Below the pieces are notes generated by a model. That model searched no databases, was not told the DNA's origin, and was given only the letters and a program-made list of their open reading frames with translations. 64,000 nucleotides of DNA from Streptomyces cucumeris (GTDB lineage Bacteria > Actinomycetota > Actinomycetes > Streptomycetales > Streptomycetaceae). The translations under genes and the position numbers were made by a program. Position 1 is the first letter of the stretch; each line of letters begins with the position of its first letter. The stretch covers positions 1 through 64,000 of the forward strand of contig NZ_JANCLX010000022.1 in NCBI RefSeq assembly GCF_024295805.1. Direction: 5' to 3'. Of this stretch, positions 1-7,975 are shown in pieces.

Positions 1-27
1 GGTCAGCCGGGCATTACGGTGGGACAC

Positions 28-80
28 GAAGACCTCCGTGCGGTGTGTTCCTAGACAGCTCCACCACATCGGAGGTCTTC
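28..80. repeat. Inverted repeat in IS-edge-like noncoding sequence
   Basis: An 11-bp perfect inverted repeat (28-38 and 70-80, GAAGACCTCCG / CGGAGGTCTTC) with a 31-nt loop is followed at once by ATG. Bases 1-128 hold no supportable gene. From memory, similar sequence flanks Streptomyces IS copies, but no transposase is present, so this may only be the edge of an element lying upstream of the window. Confidence 0.35.
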
Positions 81-128
81 GCCATGTTCAAGGCCCGCCA
101 GTGTCAACAACGCTCGTGATCAATACAC

Positions 129-349
129 CTAGGGCGTGTCCGCAATGTCGCGTCGGATCAGCCTGCGGCGTCAGGGGGCACCTCCCGGCGGTAGCCGGGG
201 GAGCGTGCGATCGCAAGGCGGAGGGTCGTCCTCGCGGGGGTACCCCCGGACGGAGTCTGGGGGCGGGCCTACTCGGATGATCCCGACAACGCAGCGAGCA
301 TGCGTGCCAGGCGTCGCGGGCCCGGCGGGACTTTGCGGACACGCCCTAG
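129..349. mobile_element. MITE-like element with terminal inverted repeats and CTAG flanks
   Basis: The 221-bp segment starts and ends with CTAG (129-132, 346-349). Just inside are near-perfect terminal inverted repeats. GGCGTGTCCGCAA at 133-145 matches the complement of 333-345, and similarity continues about 10 bp further with few mismatches. It encodes nothing convincing. The structure fits a non-autonomous transposable element. CTAG would be either a duplicated palindromic target or part of the repeat; which one cannot be told from a single copy. Confidence 0.7.
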
Positions 350-386
350 TGACCGGCGGTGTGACACCGCGCGGCTCGCGCTCCGG

Positions 387-833
387 TCAGCGGGCCTCCC
401 GCGCCTCCTCGTGGCCGCGCACCCGGTCGATGACACGGCGCAGCAGTTCCCGGGCCGCGCCGATCTCGTCCGGCCGGATGTCCCCGGCCAGCTCCTCGTG
501 GACCGCGGTGGCCCGCGCCGTGATCCTCTCCAGGGTGTGCCGTCCGGCGGGGGTGAGGACCAGCAGCGGTGAGCCCTTGTGGTCCGGATTGGCCTCGAAG
601 GCCGCCAGCTCCTCGCCGACCAGGTCATGGGCGACCCGCTGCACCCCCTGCCGGGCGATGCCCAGCCGGCGGGCGGCCTGGGGCACGGTCAGCGGTTCTC
701 CGGAGGCCACGCTGAGCAGTTGCCAGCGCGCCTGGGTCTGCCCCTCGGTCGCGGCGATCGCCTCGCCGCTCCGCCGCAGCAGCCCCGCGGCCTCGTAGAC
801 GTCCGCGACCAGCAGGGCCATCTCGTCGGACAT
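387..833 (-). CDS. MarR-family transcriptional regulator
   Basis: A 148-residue winged-helix regulator of the MarR type, expected to act as a dimer. The helix-turn-helix is visible at about residues 45-70 (VPQAARRLGIARQGVQRVAHDL), followed by the wing and a C-terminal dimerisation helix. The ATG at 833 is chosen because GAGGA lies seven bases upstream; an in-frame ATG at 857 has no ribosome binding site. It is divergent from the DUF1398 gene. A palindrome between the two genes, overlapping the likely promoters, is the probable operator, so it likely represses itself and its neighbour. The ligand is unknown. Confidence 0.85.
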   Translation of the reverse strand: MSDEMALLVADVYEAAGLLRRSGEAIAATEGQTQARWQLLSVASGEPLTVPQAARRLGIARQGVQRVAHDLVGEELAAFEANPDHKGSPLLVLTPAGRHTLERITARATAVHEELAGDIRPDEIGAARELLRRVIDRVRGHEEAREAR

Positions 834-857
834 GCCGTCCTCCTCGATTCTCTTCAT

Positions 858-892
858 TGACAACACGTTGTCTGTGTGTAAATCTGTTGTCA
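858..892. promoter_or_regulatory. Probable MarR operator
   Basis: The palindrome GACAAC-AC-GTTGTC (859-872) is followed by a further half-site TGTTGTCA (885-892). It lies between the divergent starts of the MarR gene (833) and the DUF1398 gene (954). Two-plus-one half-sites of this size are usual for MarR dimers. Binding itself is inferred. Confidence 0.6.
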
Positions 893-953
893 TCCTAGCC
901 GGGGCGTATCCGCTCCGCATCCACCCCACCCCATGCCACAGGAGAGAAGAGCG

Positions 954-1367
954 ATGAGCACGGCCGTCAGCACCCTCCACGCCGCCCTGGAGCGCGGCGC
1001 CGCCCTCCGTCCCCGCGTCGGCGGCTTCCCCTACCTCGCCGAATCCCTGCGCCGGGCCGGGGTGTCCCGGTGCCGGATGGCGGTGCCGTCCAACGCGATG
1101 CTGTACCTCACCGACGCCGGAAACGTGGTCGTCCAGGGTGAGCCGCTGCTCACCGGCACCGCCGATGTGGCCCCCTTCGACCGCGAGGCGCTGATCGCAG
1201 CCCTCCGCGCCGACCAGGCGGGGGAGACCACGTTCCCCGAGTTCGTCCAGGGGTGCTGGCGCGCCGGTGTGGTCTGGTACGACGTGGATCTGCCCGGGCG
1301 GAGCTGTGTGTACTACGGCGCCGACGGCGACTCGTACACCGAGGACTACCCGGCCGTCGAGATCTGA
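954..1367 (+). CDS. DUF1398 family protein
   Basis: A 137-residue cytosolic protein resembling DUF1398 (E. coli YbcV-like), a small alpha/beta family of unknown function sometimes labelled phage envelope protein. The body has the family pattern: an N-terminal helix, a central strand pair (about residues 50-65) and the C-terminal run VVWYDVDLPGRSCVYYG. GGAGAG about 9 nt upstream supports ATG 954 over an in-frame ATG at 933. It is divergent from the MarR gene, whose operator lies in the shared intergenic region, so it is a likely MarR target. Confidence 0.7.
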   Translation: MSTAVSTLHAALERGAALRPRVGGFPYLAESLRRAGVSRCRMAVPSNAMLYLTDAGNVVVQGEPLLTGTADVAPFDREALIAALRADQAGETTFPEFVQGCWRAGVVWYDVDLPGRSCVYYGADGDSYTEDYPAVEI

Positions 1368-1387
1368 CCGCCGCCGGCGCCCGGTCC

Positions 1388-2431
1388 CTACTGGATGCTC
1401 CAGCGGTGCGGATGGCCGGGATCGCCGGGACAGGCGAAGATGTTCAGCTCACCCCACCGGCCCACGGTCACCTCGGTCGGCGTCGCCGACCGCGACCCCC
1501 GGGGGAGCTCGTGCTCCTCCAGCGGGATCCAGCTCCGGCTGCCGCCGTCCCATTCCGAACTGTCGACGGTCAGCAGCAGCTCCATCGGTGTCGCACAGGA
1601 CGCGCAGTCCATCCGGGCGGGGTCCGTCAGATGCCAGGACGCGAACCCTCCGGCGCGCCAGCCGGGAGGTATCGACAGGTCGTACTGGTACCCGGGCTCG
1701 TCGACCGGCTCCTCGCCGGTCTCCTCGTACGCCGCCTCCGCCGCCTCCTCCAGGGCCTCCTCGGCGGCGTCGATCCGGGCGCACAGCTCCTCGGGCAGCG
1801 TTCCGGCGAACGGGTAGGTGACCACCTGCTCGGGATGCAGGACACACGGCTCCGCCACATACCCCTCGTACCCCACCACCTCCGGCCGGGGCGGTGTGCT
1901 CAGCACCTCGGTGACCTCCCACGACCGCCGCCACACCAGCCGCACCGACATGCCGTACCCGGTGCGGCCATGACGGTCGAACGGGCACCAGAACACCTGG
2001 AGCAGATCGTGGTCCTCCGGACCCGGGCGCAGATCGGGGACATCCCGCCGGTACAGCTGTGCCACGCCCAGCATCGGCAGCGGATCGGTGTCGGCGAGAT
2101 CCGCGACGCGGTGCTCGCGTTCGAGCTCCGTCAGCAACTCCCGCTCCTCGTCCGTGGGTCCGGAAGCGGGGTCGCGCGCCCACGCGTCCCCGAGGATCCG
2201 CCGTGCGCGGTGGATGTCCACCGGGCGCCTGCCGTGCGCCCGGGGGTGCGGTTCGGTGCACACCGGCCACGGCTCGTCCACCGGCCACAGCAGCGGCCCG
2301 CCCACGGAACTGTCCGCCACCCCCGGTGTGCCGGGCCGTGGATGCAGCCGGGTGGTCGTACCGCGATGGGCGGCCAGCCCGGGGTACAGCTTCGCGACAT
2401 CGAGCGGGCGTGGCGGGGTGGTTCTCGTCAT
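1388..2431 (-). CDS. DUF1963/YwqG-like hypothetical protein
   Basis: A 347-residue soluble protein of unknown function. The C-terminal part (about 265-347) has a CxxC pair (CASC) followed by strands and a closing GELNIFACPGDPGHPH motif. That layout is reminiscent of Streptomyces proteins related to the YwqG/DUF1963 fold. A glutamate- and alanine-rich helix occupies roughly residues 220-245. No signal peptide or membrane segment is seen. It converges on the DUF1398 gene with a 20-base gap. A second, more typical DUF1963 protein lies at 54117-54992. Family assignment is tentative. Confidence 0.6.
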   Translation of the reverse strand: MTRTTPPRPLDVAKLYPGLAAHRGTTTRLHPRPGTPGVADSSVGGPLLWPVDEPWPVCTEPHPRAHGRRPVDIHRARRILGDAWARDPASGPTDEERELLTELEREHRVADLADTDPLPMLGVAQLYRRDVPDLRPGPEDHDLLQVFWCPFDRHGRTGYGMSVRLVWRRSWEVTEVLSTPPRPEVVGYEGYVAEPCVLHPEQVVTYPFAGTLPEELCARIDAAEEALEEAAEAAYEETGEEPVDEPGYQYDLSIPPGWRAGGFASWHLTDPARMDCASCATPMELLLTVDSSEWDGGSRSWIPLEEHELPRGSRSATPTEVTVGRWGELNIFACPGDPGHPHRWSIQ

Positions 2432-2577
2432 ACGGGAACCCTAGGCGGGCCGGTCCCGCCGTGGGGCGCGCCGGACCCGGGGTGACTAGGGACAGTCACT
2501 GATGTCCGGAATGTTCGGATTGGACATGCTGATGAGTGTGCGGGACGCATCTCCGGGAGAAAGGGTGGTGAGCCGCG

Positions 2578-2664
2578 ATGCTGCGCCTCGGGCTGATCGC
2601 CGGGCTCATCGCCGAACTGGTTCTCTTCGGTGTGTTCGTCGTGATCCATCTGTGGAACGACTAG
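2578..2664 (+). CDS. Possible 28-residue single-pass membrane peptide
   Basis: ATG 2578 follows a GGTGAG-type ribosome site. It encodes a 28-residue peptide made almost entirely of one hydrophobic helix (GLIAGLIAELVLFGVFVVIH) ending in LWND. The intergenic space of about 340 bp otherwise has no gene. The composition is unlike a random GC-rich reading frame, but nothing else supports expression. It could be a small membrane regulator or a chance ORF. Confidence 0.4.
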   Translation: MLRLGLIAGLIAELVLFGVFVVIHLWND

Positions 2665-2773
2665 GAGTCCCGGCAGCACGAAGGCGCCCCACCGGTCCGT
2701 GCCGGCGAGGCGCCCCGCGCACGCCCGGATGCCGTCGCGCATCGGGGCGGGCTCCGGTGGGCTGCCCGGCGCC

Positions 2774-3616
2774 TCAGCCGGTGGAGGGGTAGGGGCCCTC
2801 GACCTTGGAGACATCGATCGACTCCGCCGCCGAGGGGGGCTTCACGGTGAAGTGCACGCCGAAGCCCGACAGTTCCAGGCGGCCCTGGAGGCCGTTCTTG
2901 TCGGTCAGGCTCACCGGGTAGGGCTTGCCCTCGGTGGCGATGTGAACGGTGGACGGCTTCTCACCGGACATGGCGAACGTGATCGGCACGACCTTCTTCC
3001 CGCCGACGGTGGTCGGTGCCCCCTTGGTCACCTGCTTCGCGGAGAGCAGGCTCTTGGACATCGTGTCCGGCTGGGCCTGGCAGAGCGCGGCCGTCAGCCC
3101 CAGGGTGAGGGAGGACTTGAGCTCGCCCTGGAAGTACTTGCCCTTGGCCCGTGGTTCCTTGGCGAGCACCTGCTTTCCCTCCTGGTCGGTCCAGTAGGCG
3201 TCCCCGGGCTTCACCCAGACCTGCTCGCCCTTCTTGATGATGCGGAAATCGAGGCCCTTGAGGCTGCTCGTGCCCAGGCAGTTGCCCGAGGTGTCCGTCA
3301 TCAGGTCGGTCGAGCCCTGCTCCTCGGCGCCGACGGTCTTGAGACGCATCGACCTCACCGACGAGAGGGCCTCACCGCTCTTCCGTGCGATCTCCGGTCC
3401 GCTCAGCTTCTCGATGCCGTTGGGGGCGCCGGTGCCGCCGCCCCCGTCCTCCTTGTCGCCACCGCCGCCATTGCCCTTGTCGCCGGCGGATGTCTTGTCG
3501 GACGCGACCTTGTCGTCCTTCTTGCTGTCGTCACCGCTGTCACTGCTGCAGGCGGAGAGGCCCATCGCGGCCACCGCGATCACCGCGGCCGTTCCGATGC
3601 CGAATTTCCGTGCCAT
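2774..3616 (-). CDS. Lipoprotein
   Basis: A 280-residue exported lipoprotein. A type II signal peptide with lipobox LSAC places the acylated cysteine at about residue 23. It is followed by an Asp/Ser/Lys/Gly-rich low-complexity linker (about 25-65) and a mature domain with regular beta-strand spacing and a short conserved-looking patch (KGEQVWVKPGDAYW). Size and layout resemble Streptomyces LppX/LolA-fold lipoproteins that bind or carry lipids, but that is an inference from shape only. It is monocistronic, with a noncoding region of more than 500 bp upstream. Confidence 0.8.
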   Translation of the reverse strand: MARKFGIGTAAVIAVAAMGLSACSSDSGDDSKKDDKVASDKTSAGDKGNGGGGDKEDGGGGTGAPNGIEKLSGPEIARKSGEALSSVRSMRLKTVGAEEQGSTDLMTDTSGNCLGTSSLKGLDFRIIKKGEQVWVKPGDAYWTDQEGKQVLAKEPRAKGKYFQGELKSSLTLGLTAALCQAQPDTMSKSLLSAKQVTKGAPTTVGGKKVVPITFAMSGEKPSTVHIATEGKPYPVSLTDKNGLQGRLELSGFGVHFTVKPPSAAESIDVSKVEGPYPSTG

Positions 3617-4188
3617 GAGTCACTACCGCCTATTCGTTGAAAACATTTCAGGTGAAAACGAGAAGGTATCCGTGTCGCATCGGTGCCGCGTCATGAAAGG
3701 CATCCGGGAAGCGGATTCGCATCACACCGGGAATGCGCACACTGACGTGGTCCACGGACTCGAGGGTGAGAGCAACCCTGCCACAGGGAAAGGGCGGGTG
3801 TCGACGCAAGGGTTCGCTAGGGATTTCCCCTAGCGCAGAAAAGAACGGCCCGGCGGAGTGCGAAGAGAAATGACCGTCCCGGGGTTTTTCGCCGGTTCCG
3901 TTTTCGCCAGGTCCGCGTCAAGGGCAGCCGGGTCGGCGCGACCGTGTGCACCGGCGGGGGATGCCGGGGCGCACGCCAACCCCCGGAAGAGTGAGTGGTA
4001 TAGCTCACATGGGCAACTCGCCCGCGCTCCCGTGCGTCCTCATATATGCACGCCGGGCTTCGGTGGGCCGGTAACGCATGCCCGCCGGGCGTCGAGAGTC
4101 CCGTACCACTCCGATAGCATGATCGAAGCTACGACGAGCGCCCTCATCGACGCCCTTCACCGGAAATCCGCACCATCCGGCACGAAGA
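3617..4188. other. Noncoding region between lipoprotein and PAP2 gene
   Basis: About 570 bp without a convincing gene; AT-rich for this genome near both ends. It must hold the promoters of the leftward lipoprotein gene and the rightward membrane phosphatase gene. A GTGAG-N8-CTCAC dyad at 3991-4008 is the only clear symmetric element and may be an operator. Confidence 0.5.
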
Positions 4189-5604
4189 GTGACCTATTTA
4201 GACATCCCTAACAAATCGGCCAAACAATTGATATCTAGAGCATCGCGGGTGTTTTCGCGAATTAATGGCAGAATGACGTTCGCCGCATGGCGCCGACCAC
4301 GAGTCATACTGTGGACCGCGGCGAGTGTGGTGTTCCTCGGGTTCCTCATCGCGCTGGAGATCACCGCGCGCCGCCTCGGTGTGACGGGGCCGCTCGTCAG
4401 TCAGGTGCGAGAGGTGATATTCCCGCCCAAGTCGGGCTTCCTGCTGTACGGCGGGATGGCGCTGATGATGGTGGTGCTCACCTGGCGGCAACGGCTCATC
4501 GGTGCGGGTGTCGCGGTCGGGATCGATGCCGTCATCCTGCTGGTGCGGTGGGTGCTCGACGCACCGGCGACCGGCGGACACCCCTTCGGGACCGGTGCGC
4601 TGTGGGTGATGCTGGGCTGTGCGGTCATCGCCGTCACCCGTCGCACGGGTGCGGAACGCGCCCTGCTGCTCAAGGGCGTCGGGCTGGGCCTGGCGCTGGT
4701 GGCCGGCCGCAAGATCGGCGACATCTGGCTGTTCATCACCGCGAAGACCCGTCCCATGGTGCTCGATCAGTACGTGGCGACCGCCGATCACGCGCTGGGC
4801 AACCCGTCGTGGGTGGTGGGCCGGATCGTCGAGGCTTCGGGGCCGGTCGGCAATCATGTGCTCGACGTCATCTACGCCCAGCTCGCGGTGGCCGCGGTAG
4901 CCGTCGCGATGTACCAGCTCCGCCATGTGGCGACCGAGCGCCGCTTCCCGGTCCATCATCTGGTGCGCACGTTCCTGGTGATCGGTCTCCTGGGGCCGGC
5001 CGTCTACATGATCTTCCCGGTGGTCGGACCGGTCTTCGCCTACGGTCCGGGTGCCTCCGGTACCGGCGGCCCGGAGTGGGCGCTGCTCAATCTGTGGCCG
5101 AACACACCGCCGCCGGTGAATGTCCCGCACTCGATGATCTACGACGGAATCACCCCTCGTAACTGCATGCCCAGCCTGCACACGGCCTGGGCCACCGCGA
5201 TTTTCATCCATTCCCGCAAGGGCCCGCGGGCGCTGCGTATCGCGGGGACGTTCTGGCTGATCGCGACGCTCACCGCGACGCTGGGATTCGGGTACCACTA
5301 CGGCGTCGATCTTGTTGCGGGAGTGGTGTTCACACTCACGATCGAAGCGGCGCTGCGTGCGTTCGACCGCGGCTGGGACCGGTCGGCAATCCAGTTGGTC
5401 GTCCACGGCGCGGCGGTATTCGCCGCACTCCTGGTGGCGTACCGCTTTCTGCCGCTGGAGATGGCCAGGCATCCGTGGGTGTTCGGGCCGCTTCTCATCC
5501 TGGCGATGCTCTCCGTGATCCACGGCTATATACGGACCACCAGACAATGGGAACCGAAGGCCGCGCCGGCGCTGCAACCGGAACCGCAGCCCGAAATGGT
5601 CTGA
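4189..5604 (+). CDS. PAP2 / Aur1-type integral membrane phosphatase or phosphotransferase
   Basis: A 471-residue polytopic membrane protein with about eight to ten hydrophobic segments. It carries the PAP2 superfamily catalytic motifs in the Aur1/inositol-phosphotransferase arrangement: CMPSLHTAW (Cys326-His331) and GYHYGVDLVAG (His370, Asp374). The family acts on lipid phosphates or transfers phospho-headgroups at the membrane. The substrate cannot be told here. The GTG at 4189 gives the longest frame, but its ribosome site is weak; ATG at 4273 is an alternative that still precedes the first helix. The N-terminal codons are unusually AT-rich. The gene ends at a strong hairpin terminator. Confidence 0.8.
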   Translation: MTYLDIPNKSAKQLISRASRVFSRINGRMTFAAWRRPRVILWTAASVVFLGFLIALEITARRLGVTGPLVSQVREVIFPPKSGFLLYGGMALMMVVLTWRQRLIGAGVAVGIDAVILLVRWVLDAPATGGHPFGTGALWVMLGCAVIAVTRRTGAERALLLKGVGLGLALVAGRKIGDIWLFITAKTRPMVLDQYVATADHALGNPSWVVGRIVEASGPVGNHVLDVIYAQLAVAAVAVAMYQLRHVATERRFPVHHLVRTFLVIGLLGPAVYMIFPVVGPVFAYGPGASGTGGPEWALLNLWPNTPPPVNVPHSMIYDGITPRNCMPSLHTAWATAIFIHSRKGPRALRIAGTFWLIATLTATLGFGYHYGVDLVAGVVFTLTIEAALRAFDRGWDRSAIQLVVHGAAVFAALLVAYRFLPLEMARHPWVFGPLLILAMLSVIHGYIRTTRQWEPKAAPALQPEPQPEMV

Positions 5605-5614
5605 GCACATACGA

Positions 5615-5647
5615 GGTCCTGCCCGTCATTCGGTGACGGGCAGGACC
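5615..5647. terminator. Strong bidirectional hairpin terminator
   Basis: A perfect 14-bp stem (5615-5628 with 5634-5647, GGTCCTGCCCGTCA) closes a five-base TTCGG loop. It sits between the stop codons of two convergent genes (5604 and 5682), so it can serve both. No long T tract follows, as is common in Streptomyces. Confidence 0.85.
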
Positions 5648-5681
5648 ATCGTCATTTCAGAACCATCTTCTTTGCAGGGTG

Positions 5682-6296
5682 CTACCCGCAGTTCTCGGCC
5701 TTTTCCCGCGCGGTCATCCTGCGGGTGTGCTGTGTCCTGGAGCTTGGCATGTCCGCTACGGGGCCGGTGGCCTCGAAGGGGACGTACCAGTAGTAGTGGC
5801 CCTTGTACCGCTTCTTGAAGACCAGCTCGTAGGTTCCCTTCACCCGCTGCATCTGCGGTTCACGGGTGACCCAGCCGACCTCGCCGGGCGGGACGTCCAC
5901 CATCGTGGTCGCCGTCTCGGAGTGCTCACTGGTCCAGGTGTGCTTGAAGGAGGTCTCCACACTGCCCGTGAAGACCTCAGCGAACTTGTACTCCGCGCGG
6001 ATGGCGACCCCGACGGAGTTGCTCGACCCCGTGGTGTCCGTCCATGTGATGCTGGACAGCTGGGGGTCCTTGGTGCAGTTGTAGGCGAAGTCGCCCACGT
6101 GCTGTCTGTCCCCGGGGAAGATGTCGGGCTGTCCGCCGGGGTGGAACACACAGGACCTCGTGCCGTTGTTGCACTGGTCGAGCAGTTCCTTGTCGCTCGG
6201 CCGGTCATCGGCCCGGGCGGTGGGCATGGCCGTCAGGCTGCCCACGGCGGCTGCCACCGCCAGGAAACCGGCCCCGCGGGCCCGGTTGCGGAACAT
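5682..6296 (-). CDS. Secreted aerolysin/ETX-MTX2-like protein, copy 1
   Basis: A 204-residue exported protein with a signal peptide ending near ARA-DD (residue 29). The mature part has Cys pairs (CNNGTRSC, YNCT, ENC at the end) and a central stretch of alternating Ser/Thr and hydrophobic residues (about 80-130). A conserved KKRYKGHYYWYVPF strand follows. The alternating segment resembles the amphipathic insertion hairpin of aerolysin-type pore formers. That similarity is structural inference, not a proven match. It is about 60% identical by eye to the next gene (6388-6993); the two are tandem duplicates. The role is unknown: toxin, adhesin or surface protein. Confidence 0.65.
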   Translation of the reverse strand: MFRNRARGAGFLAVAAAVGSLTAMPTARADDRPSDKELLDQCNNGTRSCVFHPGGQPDIFPGDRQHVGDFAYNCTKDPQLSSITWTDTTGSSNSVGVAIRAEYKFAEVFTGSVETSFKHTWTSEHSETATTMVDVPPGEVGWVTREPQMQRVKGTYELVFKKRYKGHYYWYVPFEATGPVADMPSSRTQHTRRMTAREKAENCG

Positions 6297-6361
6297 GGTT
6301 GGTGTTCTCCTTCATGGGTGCGGAGTCGATCGGTGCGGCCTCGTGGCCGCCGCGCTGGTCT

Positions 6362-6377
6362 CCGCCCGTCCGGGCGG
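6362..6377 (-). terminator. Short GC hairpin after aerolysin-like copy 2
   Basis: CCGCCC-GTCC-GGGCGG lies just beyond the stop codon of the 6388-6993 gene. It is compact and without a T tract; it may be a weak terminator or a processing signal between the two paralogues. Confidence 0.35.
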
Positions 6378-6387
6378 TCCGCCCGCG

Positions 6388-6993
6388 TCACCCGTCGCAG
6401 TACCTGGCCTTCTCCTTGGCCGTCATGGGCCGGGTGAGCTGCGACTTGTTGCTGACCCCCGTGGGGCCGGTGGCCGTGAACGGGACGTACCAGTAGTAGT
6501 GGCCCTTGTACCGCTTCTTGAAGACCAGCTCGTAGGTGCCCTCGACCGACTGCATCCTGGGCGCGCGGGTGATCCAGCCCACCTCACCGGGGCGGACGTC
6601 CACGTTGGTGGTCTGGGTCTCGGTGTGCGAGCTCATCCAGGCGTGTTCGAAGGACGTGGTCACCGTCGTCTTGAAGATGATGCCGAACGTCGCGCTCATG
6701 GAGAGCCCGACGCTGTTGGTCTCCCCGGTGGTGTCGGACCAGGAGAGGCTCGACCGCTGTTTGCGGCTGGTGCAGTTGTAGGCGAAGTCACCCACCTGAT
6801 GCCGTTTCCCGGTGAACTCGTCGGGCTGTCCGCCGGGGTGGAAGACGCAGGTCTTGGTGCCGTTGCCGCACTTCTCCAGGAGTTCCTGGTCGGACGGCCG
6901 TTCATCGGCCTGCGCGGTCGGCATACCGGTCAGGCTGCCCACCACGGCCGCCGCCGCCAGGAATCCGGCGGCGCGGGCACGGTTGCGGAACAT
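6388..6993 (-). CDS. Secreted aerolysin/ETX-MTX2-like protein, copy 2
   Basis: A 201-residue paralogue of the 5682-6296 product. It shares the signal peptide (cleavage near AQA-DE), the CGNGTKTC cysteine pair, the VGDFAYNC block, the alternating Ser/Thr segment and the KKRYKGHYYWYVPF strand. The central putative insertion hairpin has diverged most; for example, SATFGIIFKTTVTTSF replaces the corresponding segment of copy 1. This pattern suggests two related proteins with different membrane or partner specificity, or a two-component pair. Transcribed leftward; a separate promoter for each copy is possible, as 91 bp separate them. Confidence 0.65.
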   Translation of the reverse strand: MFRNRARAAGFLAAAAVVGSLTGMPTAQADERPSDQELLEKCGNGTKTCVFHPGGQPDEFTGKRHQVGDFAYNCTSRKQRSSLSWSDTTGETNSVGLSMSATFGIIFKTTVTTSFEHAWMSSHTETQTTNVDVRPGEVGWITRAPRMQSVEGTYELVFKKRYKGHYYWYVPFTATGPTGVSNKSQLTRPMTAKEKARYCDG

Positions 6994-7065
6994 CGTGCGT
7001 TGATCTCCTATCCGGGAGCGCCGGGGCGATCCCGCGGACCCCGGCCGGGGGCCGCGGACATCCGG

Positions 7066-7677
7066 CTACCTGAAGCTGACCGACTGGGCCCGGTTGTCGG
7101 CCGAGGCGCCCACATCGATGGTGTTCTCCGTGTACGGTCCCTCGACCCCACCGGCGAGATCGGGCTGCGGGTGGAGCTGGATCCGGCAGTTGGCCCAGGG
7201 CTGCACGGAGGAGATCTTGTTCTTCCACTTGTCGTCGAGGTTCCAGTAGAAGACCTCCTTGTCGTGGTCCCCGCACGGACGGGCGCCCCAGAGGGTGAGC
7301 GAGGCGCCTCCGTAGCGCTTCTGTGTGAAGAACGTCCCGATGACGACATCGCTGGGCTGGACGACCCGGTTGGTGGCCGCCTCGGGCAGCTCCTCCCCGT
7401 CGGCGTTCACCTTCTTCTGGAAGGCCGCGGAGCGTACGGCGGTCGCCGGATCGGCGGGCGCGTCGGTGACGCGGCCCCCCGTGGCGTGCTCCATCACCTC
7501 GGCGAAGGTGGCGAAGCACCGCAACCGGCCGTCGTCCGCGTCGGCCAGGCAGTGCCGGCCGGCGGAACCGGAGGACTCACCGGCCATGGCGGCCGGAGCC
7601 CCCGCGGTGCACATCACCCCGGCGATCCCGGCCGCCGCGGCCACCGCGATCCGGCCACGTCGTGCTCGTGCGGTCAT
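7066..7677 (-). CDS. Secreted beta/gamma-crystallin-like protein
   Basis: A 203-residue exported protein with a signal peptide (cleaved near AMA-GE, residue 32). The C-terminal half has Greek-key features of the beta/gamma-crystallin and peptidase-inhibitor I36 group: RYGGASLTLWG, WNLDDKWKNKISSV and a terminal DNRAQSVSF strand. ATG 7677 is preceded by AGGAGAGG, which decides the start; the frame is open further upstream but lacks a signal there. It lies in the same direction as the two aerolysin-like genes and may be part of the same secreted set. Candidate roles are calcium-binding wall protein or protease inhibitor. Confidence 0.7.
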   Translation of the reverse strand: MTARARRGRIAVAAAAGIAGVMCTAGAPAAMAGESSGSAGRHCLADADDGRLRCFATFAEVMEHATGGRVTDAPADPATAVRSAAFQKKVNADGEELPEAATNRVVQPSDVVIGTFFTQKRYGGASLTLWGARPCGDHDKEVFYWNLDDKWKNKISSVQPWANCRIQLHPQPDLAGGVEGPYTENTIDVGASADNRAQSVSFR

Positions 7678-7975
7678 AGGAACCTCTCCTGTACGAGGGC
7701 AACTTCGGTGCTCGCTCCCGGCGCTCCGGGCCGCGCTCCTGCGTACGGTCGGGCCGAGGAAACGCACGGCTGCGACGGCAGCGGGAGAATAATGATGCAC
7801 TCCAGTGGAACTGGACACCAGTGACGGCCGGGGCGTGCTCTCCCGGCCGTTGTGAGTGGCACCGTCAGAAACGACCCAATTGCCCTGGCTCGCGACACCT
7901 ATTCACGTCGAGTTTTTGTGATTCGGTACCGGCGTCACGGTGGCGGAGAGTGCCTGCCCCGGAGGTGAAAAGCCC

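Noticed and set aside
1..128. Transposase gene at the left edge
   Set aside because: No DDE motifs or sizeable frame; only an inverted repeat and IS-edge-like sequence are present.
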